This document shows positions 25,456-38,585 of a stretch of 64,000 nt of DNA, piece after piece (positions within the stretch are counted from its first letter, which is position 1; every line of letters begins with the position of its first letter). The stretch comes from Epiperipatus broadwayi. Taxonomy: Eukaryota; Onychophora; Udeonychophora; Euonychophora; Peripatidae. The DNA lies in NCBI GenBank assembly GCA_028023455.1, contig JAQFVV010012989.1, forward strand, positions 124,001 through 188,000. The letters are read 5' to 3'. A program made the position numbers and the translations under genes. The notes below the pieces were generated by a model. That model had not been told where the DNA came from, made no database searches, and worked only from the letters and a program-made list of their open reading frames with translations.

Positions 25456-26222
25456 TTAAGCTGTTGCACATGCGCTTTGCAGATTTTAACTGTAAATGAC
25501 TGAATACAAACACTTCAAACACATGATAAAGTCTTTGGGAAAAGATACAAAGACTTTATCATGTAAACAGTGAGGATTGCCAATTCCTCTACAAGCTTTA
25601 TGATAAATGCTTAGCCAGAGCCAGTACTTAAAATATCTCTGTCAGGAACCCCTCCCCAAACCCCTGACCATGGTTTCGTGCTTTGGCACTCCTCAGAGAG
25701 GTGTCAGGGTAGGTTCAGACACTAGATCTAAAAATACCAACCCAAAGCCAAGCACTTAGCTAAAAGTTATCTATTGAGTGGAAAATCTGAAACTTTCAGA
25801 CATCTACATGTCTTCAAACCCAGCTATCCAACTCAAATAGCTATATGGGGCTGATAGATCTTCAGCCATACCATATATTAGTAGTCATAGCAATATAAAA
25901 TTGCATAAGACTTATTGGCAGAGACTATAAATAGTCAAAATAAAAGTCATAGATCAATTCATAGATCACATGACCCTATCTCTTAAGCTTGTAAGTTATA
26001 AACAGTGAGGAGTGCTAATTCCTCTACAAGCTTTATGATAAATGCTTAGCCAGAGCCAGTACTTAAAATATCTCTGTCAGGAACCCCTCCCCAAACCCCT
26101 GACCATGGTTTCGTGCTTTGGCACTCCTCAGAGACTCTTATTTTGATTTTATCATGTGTTTGAAGTGTTTGTATTCAGTCATTTACTGTTAAAATCTGCA
26201 AAGCGCATGTGCAACAGCTTAA
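25456..26222. mobile_element. 767-bp TIR element with 75-bp arms and an internal direct repeat
   Basis: The terminal arms at 25456-25530 and 26148-26222 are reverse complements with about one mismatch in 75. They start TTAAGCTGTTGCACATGCGC. TA lies outside both ends. Inside, a 135-bp block (CCTCTACAAGCTTTATGATA ... TTCGTGCTTTGGCACTCCTC) occurs twice in direct order, at 25564-25698 and 26000-26134, almost without change. A 16-bp hairpin (ACATGATAAAGTCTTT/AAGACTTTATCATGT) adjoins the left arm. No transposase is present. High arm identity implies a recent insertion or gene conversion. A related foldback is at 55541-55720. Confidence 0.8.
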
Positions 26223-28050
26223 TACTGTTTAGTTATTACAGTTTATAAAACTTCGGCTATATAAAATAATTGATTTAATTAATAATATAAATCTAAAAAT
26301 TTACGAATTTTTAAAGAAGTACCACAATCTTTATATGATGCTTTGAATTAAGGCTCTCTTTTATAATCCGGAATGGCTGCGTATTGAGCTAAAAAAAACC
26401 CTGTCTTTTCCGTTATTTTTCATTTATCAATCTCTAAAATTTGAAATCTATTTATGTTATTATATTTCATAATCATTTAATATATATATGTGTGCTCTGC
26501 GCACTGATAATGAAGCTATTAAACGTAAATAAAATTATTAATATTATCACTGTTCATTCAACTACTTTAGAAGTCATATTTATCATTATCCATCACTGAT
26601 AGAAAAACCTTCAAAGCTATTTTTAGTATATATATATGTACGTGACATTCCAGCGAGCAACATTAGTGACACTAAATTTAACTTTATGTAAGCATAAAAG
26701 CCAAAAGATAGTGAACACTAGTAGCAATAAGTTACCTTTATGAAGTATTATCAAATTTTAAAAAGCTTCTATTAACATAAAACTTTATTATATTAACTGC
26801 GGGTTCTTAAGTATTTTTTTTCGCAAAATTTATGACCGCAAAAACTATAAAAAGCTAAAATAAATTAATCTTTAAAGAATAACAATACAATGGCAAAATG
26901 GTGTTAGTAATAGAATAATTAAGCATTAATACTATAGTTTATGTTATTCAGCAATTTTTTAAACACCACATCTGTGTATTGAATAATCCAAAGGATATAT
27001 TTTAATTCAATTAAAAAGTATTTTAAAATGATGAACTAAACCCTCAGACAATGAAAATACAACATAGGCAAATACCCAGTTTACAAGTTTACATTTATCA
27101 GGTACCTGCCTAACAATTTGTTTGAACTGTAACAATAATATCTATCTGTTTATTCCAAAGCTATATAGTTTTAAACCATGTATTTTCGACAATGTAATTT
27201 TTGATGAATAATAAAGTTTTGATTTGGAACACAGATAAGTAAAAAGAAAGAAATCATTACAAATAATAATAAATGTATAATTGCTAATGTAATTATTTCT
27301 ACACTGTAATTTTTTTTTATTTAATCTTATCTCCTTTAATTATACTGTAATCATCTATGTTAAAATGTACCCAGTAACTAATAATTTGTAAACCTATTTA
27401 AACAATGCTGTAAGCTTTTCTAATTGATAACGCATTTGTTAGACCATCATGCCATTGTAACACCGGCATGGAAAAACCATTATAAAATTCATGTAACCTA
27501 TTTATTGAACAATAAAGTATATTATTGAAACACAAAATTAAGGAAATGCTTTATTACATAAATATTTATAAGAATTTTGATGGAAAAATTTGCAGAGGAA
27601 AATATATTATTGAACGGATTCCAATTAACATTCAATATCATTAATATATAGATAATTATTTTACGAAAACAAACAACCCATATTCAATAGACAACAGTAT
27701 ATATGACAATATATAAATATTTGCTAGAACATAATTTATAAACAAAGTTTTAACTAATGTGAACAACATTTAATAAATTCTTTATCAGTTTATAAAAATC
27801 AACCGTCAAACTTTCTAAATAAGTAAGCAAAAATAAATCCTCCTCCTAATTATATACAACTGAAACCATATTTGTTATTGTCAGGTTACATGACTAAATC
27901 ATTCACTTCTGTGAACATTTTACATCACTTTTTTTTTTTGTAAGAATGTTGTCCATTACATTTGACAATCCGTATTTATTAGCTAACAATGTTTCAAATG
28001 ACTTTTGTAAGTTTGAATATCTGTTTATATAAATTATCAATAATACTTAT
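26223..28050. other. AT-rich DNA, no gene seen
   Basis: Only short TA runs and low-complexity sequence; nothing coding recognised. Confidence 0.4.
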
Positions 28051-28051
28051 T

Positions 28052-28316
28052 TAATAACTGAAACACACAGGCTTATTATATACCTGTGTTTATATATGTA
28101 ATATATAGGGTATGTGATGATAAACTGATGATTGCTTGTTTATCATGAAATACGTATATTGATGATTATTTATCTTTTCAACATATATGTGTTCAAGTGT
28201 ATCAGTGTTATGAGATAGTGTGGAGGGTGGTGGGTCGGATGAAAGTCTGTGCTCATATACCCTATATATTACATATATAGACACAGCTATATAATAAGCT
28301 TGTGTGTTTAAGATAT
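28052..28316. repeat. R1 foldback unit, short version
   Basis: The arms at about 28052-28115 and 28255-28316 (AACACACAGGCTTATTATAT / TGTAATATATAGGGTAT) are inverted. The interior, 28120-28250, is a truncated R1 body in minus orientation that starts at AACTGATGATTGCTTG. Confidence 0.65.
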
Positions 28317-28740
28317 TACATAGTAGAGCTGTCTGCCCATCCCTTGTATATGTATTAAATGGATTGTGTCCTGTACATGAGAGGTCAAATTGATCTTAGG
28401 TCAACATGGGTGTGACAAGAATCTTGGCCTCAGGGTGCCTTTGAGCATTCCATCATCAGATTTTCAATTGGATGGACGGTGGAAGAGTTGGAGTAGATTG
28501 AATCCTGCCCATTAAAGTATGAGGATTGACTATCTTAATATATATCTGAGCACTTATAGCATATATGTGTAGAGATGGTAATCTGGACCAACTGATGATT
28601 GCTAGTTTAGCATGAAATACGTATATTGTGATTATTTATCTTTTCAACATATATGTGTTTAAGAGTATCAGTGTTATGAGATAATGTGGAGAGTGGTGTG
28701 TCATGTGAAAGTCTGTGCTCATATACCCTATATAATACTT
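28317..28740 (-). repeat. R1 repeat, near full-length minus-oriented copy
   Basis: In minus orientation this reads the tail (GTCCTGTACATGAG), AGGTCAACATGGGTGTGACA, GTTGGAGTAGATTGAATCC, AACTGATGATTGCTAGTTTA and the head (TGTCATGTGAAAGTCTGTGC). It is one of the best-preserved copies in the window and a good seed for a family consensus. Confidence 0.75.
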
Positions 28741-30300
28741 ATTTAATTACATTTCTTCAAATATCTAGAAACATTAAATATCAAAAGAAGTTCTTTGTTT
28801 ATATTCGTCATGGCCATTAACTTTGTTTCCACTCTAGAATCAATATACATTTTAAGTTCTTTTTCTAAAAGACATCTTAGAAATAAAGAATATGTTCAAG
28901 CAATAGCACATGTCCATCGTCACCATCGTTGCTTAATGTAATATATCAATTTTATCTAATAGTAATTGGCTATTTATATATACTGACCAATGATAAAGAT
29001 ATATGTAAGAGATTGTGGTATGGACCAACTGATGACTGCTGGATCAGTGAATCATACATCCTTTTCACATGTCTTTAGTCATACACCCATCCATTTAAAG
29101 TGTTAAAATGGATAGAAACTCATCCCTACCTTGCGTAAGAGTGGAGTGGCGTAGTGCAAATTACATTACAGAAATATTATATATATATATTCATATATTG
29201 GACATGCTTAAAAATCTATTCTAAAATACATTTTTGATATATATAAATAAAGACATCAAAAGAAATTGAATAATTTCCATGATACAGTTTATTCTGAATC
29301 ATTATTAATCTCTAGTCTAATAAATTATTAGTAATAATCATTAATGTATTTACGTAAAATGGATGGTGTTAATGTTATGAGTTTATAAAGTTTAAAACTT
29401 GTAAATGAATGTGAAATATATATATATATAATGGCATGAACACTATCAAACATTTAATAATAATGACAGAATATATATAATTTCCTAAACAATATTCTGA
29501 AAATATTTTTGACTTTAATTAACTTTCACATTGACCATTATTTTAATTTTAACACCTTATAACTATTGATGTCAGGCAACTCTAGCACACGGAATATATG
29601 AAAGGATAAGTTGAATAGAAAAAGAAAACAAAAAAACTTTAGATTCATTTGAAGGAAGTTAGGAAAATATTTAATTCTCACCATAAAGAGTAAAAAAAAA
29701 CAATAGAATAGAGAGTAAAAGTGAAAAAAAAAAGATGAATAGAAAAAACATTAAAAAGTTATCTAACTCACTGTATATGATTAAACTAATTTTTAATTAT
29801 GTATATGTATTTCTATTGTTTTTTAAAAATAATTTTATGAAAATCTACCAAATAATTTTCATTTAAGCAAATTTGTTCTTCGCATATTCTTTGAAATAAA
29901 CTTGCGAGGTCAGACATCCTACAAGCCATGAACATGATATGTTATTGAAACTTGGTGTACAATAAAAATAAATTAAACCATGTTTACTTTCAACTTCTCC
30001 CCCATTTTATATTACTAAGTAAACAATAAATTTATTCATTTTGTATTCAGACATATAAGTAGTTTATGTTTGCAAATATTTATAGTTATATTAAGTAATT
30101 TTTCTCCAAACCAGGATTTGCTAGTTCAAAAATTTTTAAATCAGTTTTAAAATTTAATGTTGAAACCAATAATTGGCTATTAAAACTTTACTAGTAAAAT
30201 GTTTCATTCTCAAGTAGATGATTATGGAATAAAGTAGAAACGCAATCAGATGTGACATCCTGGAAAAGTACTATTTGCCAGGAATGTCAACTTACCAGAC
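28741..30300. other. AT-rich DNA with one weak R1-like fragment
   Basis: GACCAACTGATGACTGCTGG at about 29025-29050 resembles the R1 centre, followed by GGCGTAGTGCAAATTACATT near 29143. (TA)n tracts occur near 29180 and 29420. No gene was recognised. Confidence 0.4.
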
Positions 30301-30508
<208 letters not shown>

Positions 30509-33410
30509 TCAATTCAATTCTTTATTTATTTAATGTACATATCAACAGCATTTAGCCAATTATAGATTGCACAGTAATGTAATTATTAGATACAAATCTA
30601 AATAAGCATTAAAAAAATTATTATAATAATAATAAAATAAATAATACCAATAAAATAGAAAAACAATAAAATGCACAAATAAATAAAAAGGCAATATATC
30701 AAATGAAATCAAGGATAATATTTTTTTATGAGGACTTTAGTGAATTGTTTAAAATCCAAATTAAAAATATCATCATTACCAAAATCTTTATTATAAGTTC
30801 TAGGTAAACGAAATAAAGGAGAAAATCTTAATACATCAGATTTACAAATTTTCAGTTCAAAAACATTGTGAGTACTAGTGTTATAATTCTGTTTCTTAAT
30901 ACCTAAGTTAGAAAGCAAATTAGATACAGAAATATTCTAGGAGATGAATTTATGAAGAAGTTTGAGATCTCTTGTTTTTCATCTCAGCAGTAAATCAACA
31001 TAGTGTTCACTACCTAAACTATTTAATTTTGCAAATTTGTCAAAAAACAGACTGAATTTTTATGATATCTGTTCTGTTATGAGGATTCCATATAATTGAA
31101 CCATACTCCAATATGGGAAGAACTAAAGATATAAAAAGTTTAATCTTTGTAAATTTATTAAATGCTTTTCCATATCTGTAAATAGCTCCTACAATTTTAA
31201 GAGATTTATTCACCATAAAATTAATGTGATTATGAAAAGATCCATTATTGGAAAATATTATTCCTAGATCTCTTTGATGATCATTTGTTATAATTTTAGA
31301 GTCCCCAATTTAGTAGGAAAACCTTAAGACTTCAGATTTTCTAGAGTAAGAGACAATGGAGCACTTATCCATATTTATATCCATATAATTATATTCACAC
31401 CAATTCAAGAAATTATCTATATCACTTTGAAGTAAAAAACAGTCATTAATAGAATAAATATGCCTAAAAATTTTGCAATCATCTGCATAACATAGAAGAT
31501 GTGAAAATTTAATGCATGTTTTTAGGTCATCAATGTATACATTAAATAATAAAGGTGCAAGAACACTGCCTTGAGGCACCTCAATGAAGCAACAATATGG
31601 TAATGACAATTTACTATTAAACCTCACACAAGACATTCTATCCCTAAGAAAAGAGTCAAACCAATTAATTAATAATTTAGAGAAACCTAACCTACAAAGC
31701 TTCTGAAGAAGAATTTTATGATTAACTCTATCAAAAGCCTTGGACATATCAAAATAAACAACATCTAGCCTAGATTGATTCTCAATTGAATTTGAAATGT
31801 GATCAAAAATAGTTAGCAAATTTGCTTCAATGGACCTATTAGGCAAAAATCCATGCTGCTCTGGTGTCAAAACCTTCGAGACCTCCAAGATAATTTTATT
31901 ATATAAACATCTTTCAAAAATTCGAGCAACAGTGTGTAGAATTGAAATAGGCCTATAGTCACTTACCAAATTTCTAGATCCTTTCTTAAAAATAGGAACA
32001 ACTTTAGCAATTTTAAGTGATGTAGGAAAAGTACCATTTGCCAAAGAGCAATTAAAAATATGCAAAAGAGGAGAAGCAATGTATTCAGCACATCCTTTAT
32101 AAATGAAAGCTGGAATATTGTCAAGGCCCACACTAGAATGTAATTTAAGTTGCCCAATAGCAAAAATAACATCAGATTCAATAAATGAATCAAATGTTAT
32201 CCTTTCTTCAACTAGATCATTATTTTCAGTTAAATCAGTAAAAGAATTAGATTGTTTAAAAAGCTCTGAGAAATAATGAGAAAAATCATCAGCGACTAGA
32301 TTAGAATTATTACCCTGTAATTTCTTTTTTGTAATACCTAAATCCTTAACTAGAGACCAAAATTGCAAAGGATTGTCAGAAATATGACATTCAGTATTTT
32401 GTATAAATTTTTGAAAATCTCTATGATATATAACCTTTGACAATCTTCTATAATTAATAGAATTGTTATAATAATTTAAGTTCTTAGTTTTCCAATATTT
32501 ACGATGGTGAAATGATTTCCTTTTAATAATTTCTTTAAGAGAAACTGAAAACCAGAGAGGAAAATGGTTAGTTAAAATTTTTTTCTTAGGAATGTATTTG
32601 TCAATTAGTTCACTAAATGATTGTTCAAAAAACTTCATACAGAAATCTACATCAGATGAAGTATACAAATTTTCCCAGTTAAAATTAGATAATTGCAAAC
32701 AAAGACCCAAATAATTTCCTTTTCTGTAGTTTCTTTTTATAGTTTTAAAGGGACAGAGTCTATTAAATTTAATATTAATATAAAATTCTAAGGGAGGATG
32801 ATGCAAATCAATGGAAAAAGGAAAAGAAGAAGTAGTTAAACATTCAATTGTAGGAAAATTACTGAGAATATAATCTAATGTGTGATCATTAAAATTAGTG
32901 TATGGATTAAATTGTTTTAAATTCAACAAATTACAAAACCGAATCATTCTCAATGCTTTAGGTGAAAAAGAGACAGAATCTATGATAGTAGTACCTGAAT
33001 ATAAATCTGGAATATTTAAATTCCCGGTAATAATAACATTATCATAGCCAATCAGAAAATCTTTAAGTGATGTCAAAAAATAATCAAACTCCAATAACGA
33101 CAAAGTGGGTTTGAGGTAAACATTACCTAAAATAAATGTAAAATTGTGATTTAAAGTAATTTCACACCATGTAGATTCACAAAAAGAAGAAGAAAAAGAA
33201 AGTTCTTTATAAAAAAACATCTTTATGAAGAGCAATCAGAGTACCACCACCTCGAGAAATATTATCCATAGATCTGTCAGTTCGCAAAACACTGAATCTA
33301 TCATCAAGAAAAGAACAATCAGGAAATTGTTGATTTAACCAAGTTTCTGTAAGTAAAATAAGATCAAAATGTTCAGTTTCAAAAAATTGTTTAATTTGAA
33401 CATTTAATAA
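30509..33410 (-). pseudogene. Jockey-like LINE: endonuclease and reverse transcriptase, disabled
   Basis: On the minus strand, an apurinic-type endonuclease begins at LILLTETWLN and RGGGTLIALH (33400-33220). It continues in another frame at GNVYLKP, HTLDYILSN and DLHHPPLEF. The reverse transcriptase core follows in the 641-codon frame 33235-31310: IFKKGSRNLVSDYRPISIL, EQHGFLPNRSIEANLL, YFDMSKAFDRVNHK, VPQGSVLAPLLFNVYIDDL, catalytic YADD (about codons 583-586), then WCEYNYMDINMDKC. Defects are a frameshift near 33215 in a T run, a stop at 31310 just before IGDSKI, and further breaks near 31050. The extreme N-terminus of the endonuclease is missing. The 3' UTR ends in AATAAAGAATTGAATTGAATT-like repeats next to (ATT)n. 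Motif style is that of the Jockey/CR1 group. Confidence 0.85.
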
Positions 33411-33411
33411 C

Positions 33412-33464
<53 letters not shown>

Positions 33465-33480
33465 CAGCAACAACAACAAT
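33411..33480. repeat. (AAT)n with (CAA)n at the truncated 5' end of the LINE
   Basis: About 50 bases of AAT units are followed by CAACAGCAACAACAACAAT. The LINE endonuclease frame begins inside it, so the element is truncated exactly at the microsatellite. Confidence 0.9.
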
Positions 33481-33910
33481 TTATTCAATGACTCAGCAAA
33501 TTAAGCAATGCTTGAACATTGAAATGACAAATTGAGCATACAAGTGTCATTCACTTGTCCAAAGCAAGATTTTTGTTATTTTATTGTTTTCAATTTAGTC
33601 ATTCTAATGTTTTTCATTAACCTTTAACAAAAACCTATTATAGCAATAAGCATTCAATGTCTTTTGTGTTACAAAACAATGTTTATAATATATGCATATA
33701 TGTAAAATGCTATACTCATGATTAGGTTCAAATCAGAACAGGGTAAATCCTTTTTTTCAGGTTTTATACAAACTTATGGTTTTTCTTTCTTGTAACACCA
33801 AATCAGCTAGCATGCAATTAGTATATGGTAATGTGTTGAGTATTTGGAATATTCTTAACTCGAAAGTAGAAAGAGGATCATATCTGCTAAAGCTTTCACT
33901 ACCAGATATT

Positions 33911-34613
33911 AAATTAGTAATAAATTGAAAGGTTGCTAGTCTTTCACATGTGCCTACTGTTGTTTCTCAGACAGCCAATCAGGTGTTAAACAGTGGTCTG
34001 ACAAGTGATCAGGTCTTGACACATGACAGAGATTTTGATAAGAAAAGGATGATACCACCTTTCTCTTTACTTAACTTTTTATATATATAAGCCAGTCTTA
34101 AGCATCTTGGCCTGATCGTTTGTCAAACCACTGTTTAACACCTGATTGGCTGTCTGAGAAACAACAGTAGGCGCATGTGAAGGACTAGCAACCTTTCAAT
34201 TTATTACTAATTTAATAACAACATACGATTTAGACAAATATTATTTACATACATTGCTGATAACTTATATTAACATCTAGAAAATTGCGGTGTAGTAAAT
34301 CTAAGATTTTGCGCTATAATATCGTAAATTAAAAACTCAATGAGTAATAAATGTATATTTTTATATATTCATGCTTTTAAGCCAATATGCTTAAGACTGG
34401 CTTATATATATAAAAAGTTAAGTAAAGAGAAGGGTGGTATCATCATTTTCTTATCAAAATCTCTGTCATGTGTCAAGGTCTGATTGCTTGTCAGACCACT
34501 GTTTAACACCTGATTGACTGTCTGAAAAACAACAGTATGTGCATGTGAAAGACTAGCAACCTTTCAATTTATTACTAATTTAATAACAACATGTGATTTG
34601 ACAAATATTATTT
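33911..34613. mobile_element. Foldback element with about 196-bp arms and 10-bp target duplication
   Basis: ACCAGATATT occurs at 33901-33910 and again at 34614-34623, just outside the element. The outer arms (about 33911-34104 and 34390-34585) are reverse complements containing CAATCAGGTGTTAAACAGTG, ACATGACAGAGATTTTGATA and GCCAGTCTTAAGCAT. A third copy of the outer half of the arm, in the right-arm orientation, lies between them at about 34106-34245. The right end carries about 29 bases (ending AAATATTATTT) that the left end lacks. There is no transposase. A 9-10 bp duplication is typical of Mutator-like elements, but assignment to that group is inference. Confidence 0.75.
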
Positions 34614-34739
34614 ACCAGATATTTGGAATGTCTAAAAAGTAATGCCTTTTCTTTCATGGATCCATTATGATGGTGGGTTGTTAGTAAAGGTCTCTGCACT
34701 GTAATACTAAATAATTGATAATTATGATTTTAAAAAAGT

Positions 34740-35240
34740 TAATAACTATAAATATGTCAGTAAGATTATTAATGTAGATGTAAACTTAATGGATAAAAAT
34801 AATTATAAAATTAAACATGAATAGAGTGTTGTCAGTAAAAATAAATTATTAATAAATGGAAATAACACCTAAAAATTTGGGAGATTTTTAATAAATCTGT
34901 TTTACCAATTATTACTTATTGATCTGAGGTTTAGACACATAACAGAAAATTAATATAGAACATTGAGGCCATTCATCAAAGTATGGAGAGGTATGTGTTG
35001 GGAGAATATGAAGAAATCAAAAGTGAGGTGCTTGGATGAGAGAATAAATGTCTTATTGACATCACAAAAAAATGAAGAGATTGAAATAAACGTGGACTGT
35101 ATAATATAGCTAAAATATCACAGGCAGTCAAAAATGTTTAGAAAGAAATTACATGTGAGATGATTGTATGAAATAAGGGAGATTGTTGAAATAACATGGA
35201 AAAGAGAAGCTATTAATTTGATAGATTTTCATTCTACAGT
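34740..35240 (+). pseudogene. RTE-like LINE C-terminal remnant
   Basis: The plus-strand frames contain EIKHE, KFGRFLINLFYQLLL, then THNRKLI.NIEAIHQSMERYVLG and ...TKK..D followed by NIAKISQAV. In order these resemble the C-terminus of RTE-type reverse transcriptases (LPVLTYGSETW..Q.SMERYMLGxxxRDRIR...IAKLKW). The YGSETW equivalent is eroded, and several stops and frameshifts are present. The catalytic core is missing, as expected for a 5'-truncated insertion. Beyond 35240 nothing is recognisable. Confidence 0.55.
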
Positions 35241-36960
35241 GAATTGATAATAGTTAGAAGTGATGATAATATTATAAATGAGATATATTACCTAAATTAA
35301 TGCTGCTTCTACAATGCTGATCTACACTTGGTATAGTCTGGATGAGGAATGTGAATTTAAAAATTGTTGTGAAGCACTGCAACTAATATACATCAAATGT
35401 TTATCCAATTAAAAATAATATTTTTAAAAATGTGATGAAGGGGGAAGTGATGAAACAATATGCATATAATCTGATATAAAACCAATACGTTCTGATTAAA
35501 GCATTTAAAGAAATTTTTCAAATGGAAAGTAATTAAGGATTATTATCTTGTTTGTTGATGCATTCTGACTTCTTAAATATATTGATGGCTTCTCATAATT
35601 TGTTTTGATGGTGAGTGGGTAAGTGATTAGCAAAACTATATTTTAATCATAATTCATAACATGGAAGAATGCAGTTTAATAATTTTTTTTTTTTTAATGT
35701 TGTTTTCCTGTGTTAATATGGTCATCTTTTTAACACTGATGTACTAATTACTCATATTCATGTTATGGATACTGGTCATGGTATTGATTTTTTTAACACT
35801 AGGGTATTGTAACCAAGTATAATACTCATTATTAAAACAAATGAGAGTAGTGATTGAGATATTTAAGAAACCATACTACGTTATCATTTGTTTACGATAT
35901 ACTTAAATGACGTCATTTTTATTCAAATCTCATTAACTAAAACAACTATTAGTATTATATCAGATTATTCAAATACTATCTTGATTTCATTTTTCATATT
36001 TTTCTTAAAAATATTTTTATTGAATGAATTTTTAACTTTATACCAATAAAAACAAAAATTCTAGATAGCTAATGACAGGGGCAATCCAACCAAAATGTTG
36101 ATTCAATTGTATCGCTAGTTATATAGGAATGAATGTATTTTGTTGTTCGTGAAAACTTTCATTTTAATATACATATGTAAAAATATGCATCCATCCGTAA
36201 AATTAATTCACTTTTTATTTTTTAATGAAGCTCTGTTTTATAATTCTAAAAATGAATATTTAAATACAAAAATATTTTATTAATACTATAAATTCTCTAG
36301 ATAAAAAAATAAATAAATTATTGATTAACGTTAAATGTTTATGAGAAATCAGATTCCATCTAACTCAAAATTGACATTTTTTTTTCTTTTTGTTAATATG
36401 TAATTTATGGATTTGCTATCTTTCTATTAAAAACGGATTTCTAAATATTTTATTGGATTTAAATTACTTGCTCATCATAGAATACACATTTTTTGACATT
36501 ATTCATATAAAAGACATAATTATAATTTATTTTTAATAATTTTGTGTAAATCTAGTAATTTATTTTACAAGCTGTATATACGCTAATAACCATAAAAATA
36601 ACTATTGATTAGAAAATTGTAATAAACAGCGCATTTTTCTTCTCACAATCTAAAATTTAAAAAAGTTAAAATTAAATTATCTCCTACAAGTTATTATTAT
36701 GATTTTAAATGCATAATTTTAAAGAAAAGTTTAAAAAATCGATTAAAATCCATAATTTATGCTAAATTTTTAAAAAGTACAATTTGGATTTTTGATGAGA
36801 AAATAAAATCTTAATATATTTATGATTCCTCAGAATCAGTCAGAATAGAGTGATTTCTAAAAGCAAATATATATATTATAACCTAATAAACGAACGGTGC
36901 AGGTTTTGTTTTGAGAAAGAGAATAGCATAAAAACGTCTAATATAGCGAAGTCTCTCTCC
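35241..36960. other. AT-rich DNA, no gene seen
   Basis: No long frames or element ends were found. Confidence 0.4.
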
Positions 36961-36963
36961 AAA

Positions 36964-37035
36964 GCGTTGATGGCATAGTGGTTAGCATAGCTGCCTTCCA
37001 AACAGCTGGCCCGGGTTTACTTCACGGTCAACGCA
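36964..37035 (+). pseudogene. tRNA-Gly(UCC)-like pseudogene
   Basis: The 72-base length, a perfect 7-bp acceptor stem (GCGTTGA/TCAACGC plus A), the D-arm block TGGCATAGTGGTTAGC and the anticodon loop CTTCCAA (anticodon TCC) match metazoan tRNA-Gly-UCC. Decay is clear: the B box/T loop reads GGTTTACTTCA where GGTTCGATTCC is expected, the T stem has a G-A mismatch, and the anticodon stem has a C-A mismatch. An A-rich run follows within 25 bases. It could be a dead tRNA gene or the head of a tRNA-Gly-derived SINE. Transcription by polymerase III is unlikely with this B box. Confidence 0.75.
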
Positions 37036-38160
37036 TTTGAAATATGAAAAAAAAAAGCGTTTACTTCACAAGTCTCAAATCTCAGATTCTTTATAATGTA
37101 ATTAAAAACAACAACAATAATATTAACTATTTTAATAGAATAATCTTATTAGGGTACAATTATGGGTTTAAAACTTATTTTCTCAGAGTTTATATTATAA
37201 GCTTAGACTTCCTGTGCTTTAATTAAATATGAAAAGCAAATACACAAAATAAGTATATCAATATTTAAGTAATCAATAGTTATTATATAAAACATTTAAC
37301 AGCTTTTTAAATTTTCTTCATGTAAAAATAATTCTTTTATATAGCACATGAGTGTATTTAAGTTTATAATTTTATGATAGATGAGCTTACAAGAAATATA
37401 ACTAGCTGAAATAATGCAGCAGTTAGAAAAGGCACAGTTTATGCTACGCACAGCATTATAAAAAATATACTTAAAATAAATAGGAATTAATAAAACCTAA
37501 GACGTATTATAAAGCAGATGAAACGGATAAGTAAACCAAGCAAATAATAATAATATGTGGTCATTGAAATGTATTCTTTTTAAAACAATGAATAATAAAA
37601 CTATTATTATGAGATTTTCTGGTTAATGAATGCAATAGTTAATGGTAACTAAAACAGAAACGTATTTTAATAATAATTTATTTACAATATAAATAAAATA
37701 TAACATTTAGTACAACAAAAATATACTAGTTTTTTTATTTTAATAAATTAAGATAAAATATTTATCCAATTTTACCATAACCATCCCTTTAAAATATTGC
37801 TACAAAATTCTTTCACTTTAGTAATTAAATTCCCACTATTATTATTATCCCACACATTTTCTCTTCCAACTATCTTGTACTGAAGGTAAAACAACAATTA
37901 TAGCCTATATTAGGCCAACAGCATGATTTTGACTATCTAATATCATTGACTGCATCTTAAAATCCTAGGATGAAACATTTATTTTTACATTATATAATAA
38001 CATCTCATACAAACTATAATTACACTATTCAAATACTATTAGTACCTATAAGAGGTGAGGAAATAGATACAAGACACATGTTGTAATTCAATACTGCTTA
38101 AAATATTAAATGACCATCATTAACAATTAATTTTAGATTAAATATGCCTTGAAAAAATCT
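37036..38160. other. AT-rich DNA, no gene seen
   Basis: Low-complexity A/T-rich sequence without recognised elements. Confidence 0.4.
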
Positions 38161-38164
38161 TTGA

Positions 38165-38585
38165 ATATTTAATATATAAGGTATATGAGCACAGACTTTC
38201 ACACAACCCACCACTCTATCTCATATCACTAATACACTTGAACACATATATGTCGAAAAGATAAATAATCACCAATATACATATTTCATGCTAAACCAGC
38301 AATCATCAATTGGTCCAGATTATCATCACACATTTATGCAATAAGTGCTCAGATATATATATATATATATATATATAGTCAATCTTCATACTTTAATGGA
38401 CAAGCTTCAATCCACTCTACACTACAACTCTTCAACCGTCCATTTAATTGAAAATCTGATGATGGAATGCTCAAAGGCCACCCTGAGACTGAGATTCTTG
38501 TCACACTCATGTTGACCTAAAGTCAATATGACCCCTCATGTACAGGACACAATCCATTTAATACTTAATACATATACAAGGAATA
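38165..38585 (+). repeat. R1 repeat, plus-oriented copy interrupted by (TA)n
   Basis: It runs from the head (GAGCACAGACTTTCACAC) through GTTGACCTAAAGTCA to the tail (ATGTACAGGACACAATCC). A (TA)n expansion at 38348-38378 replaces the usual TATATCAAGATAGCC junction. Confidence 0.75.

Noticed and set aside
34640-34700. Mariner-like end (GTCTAAAAAGTAATGCC)
   Set aside because: It resembles some mariner ends, but no matching inverted end was found and no transposase is visible.
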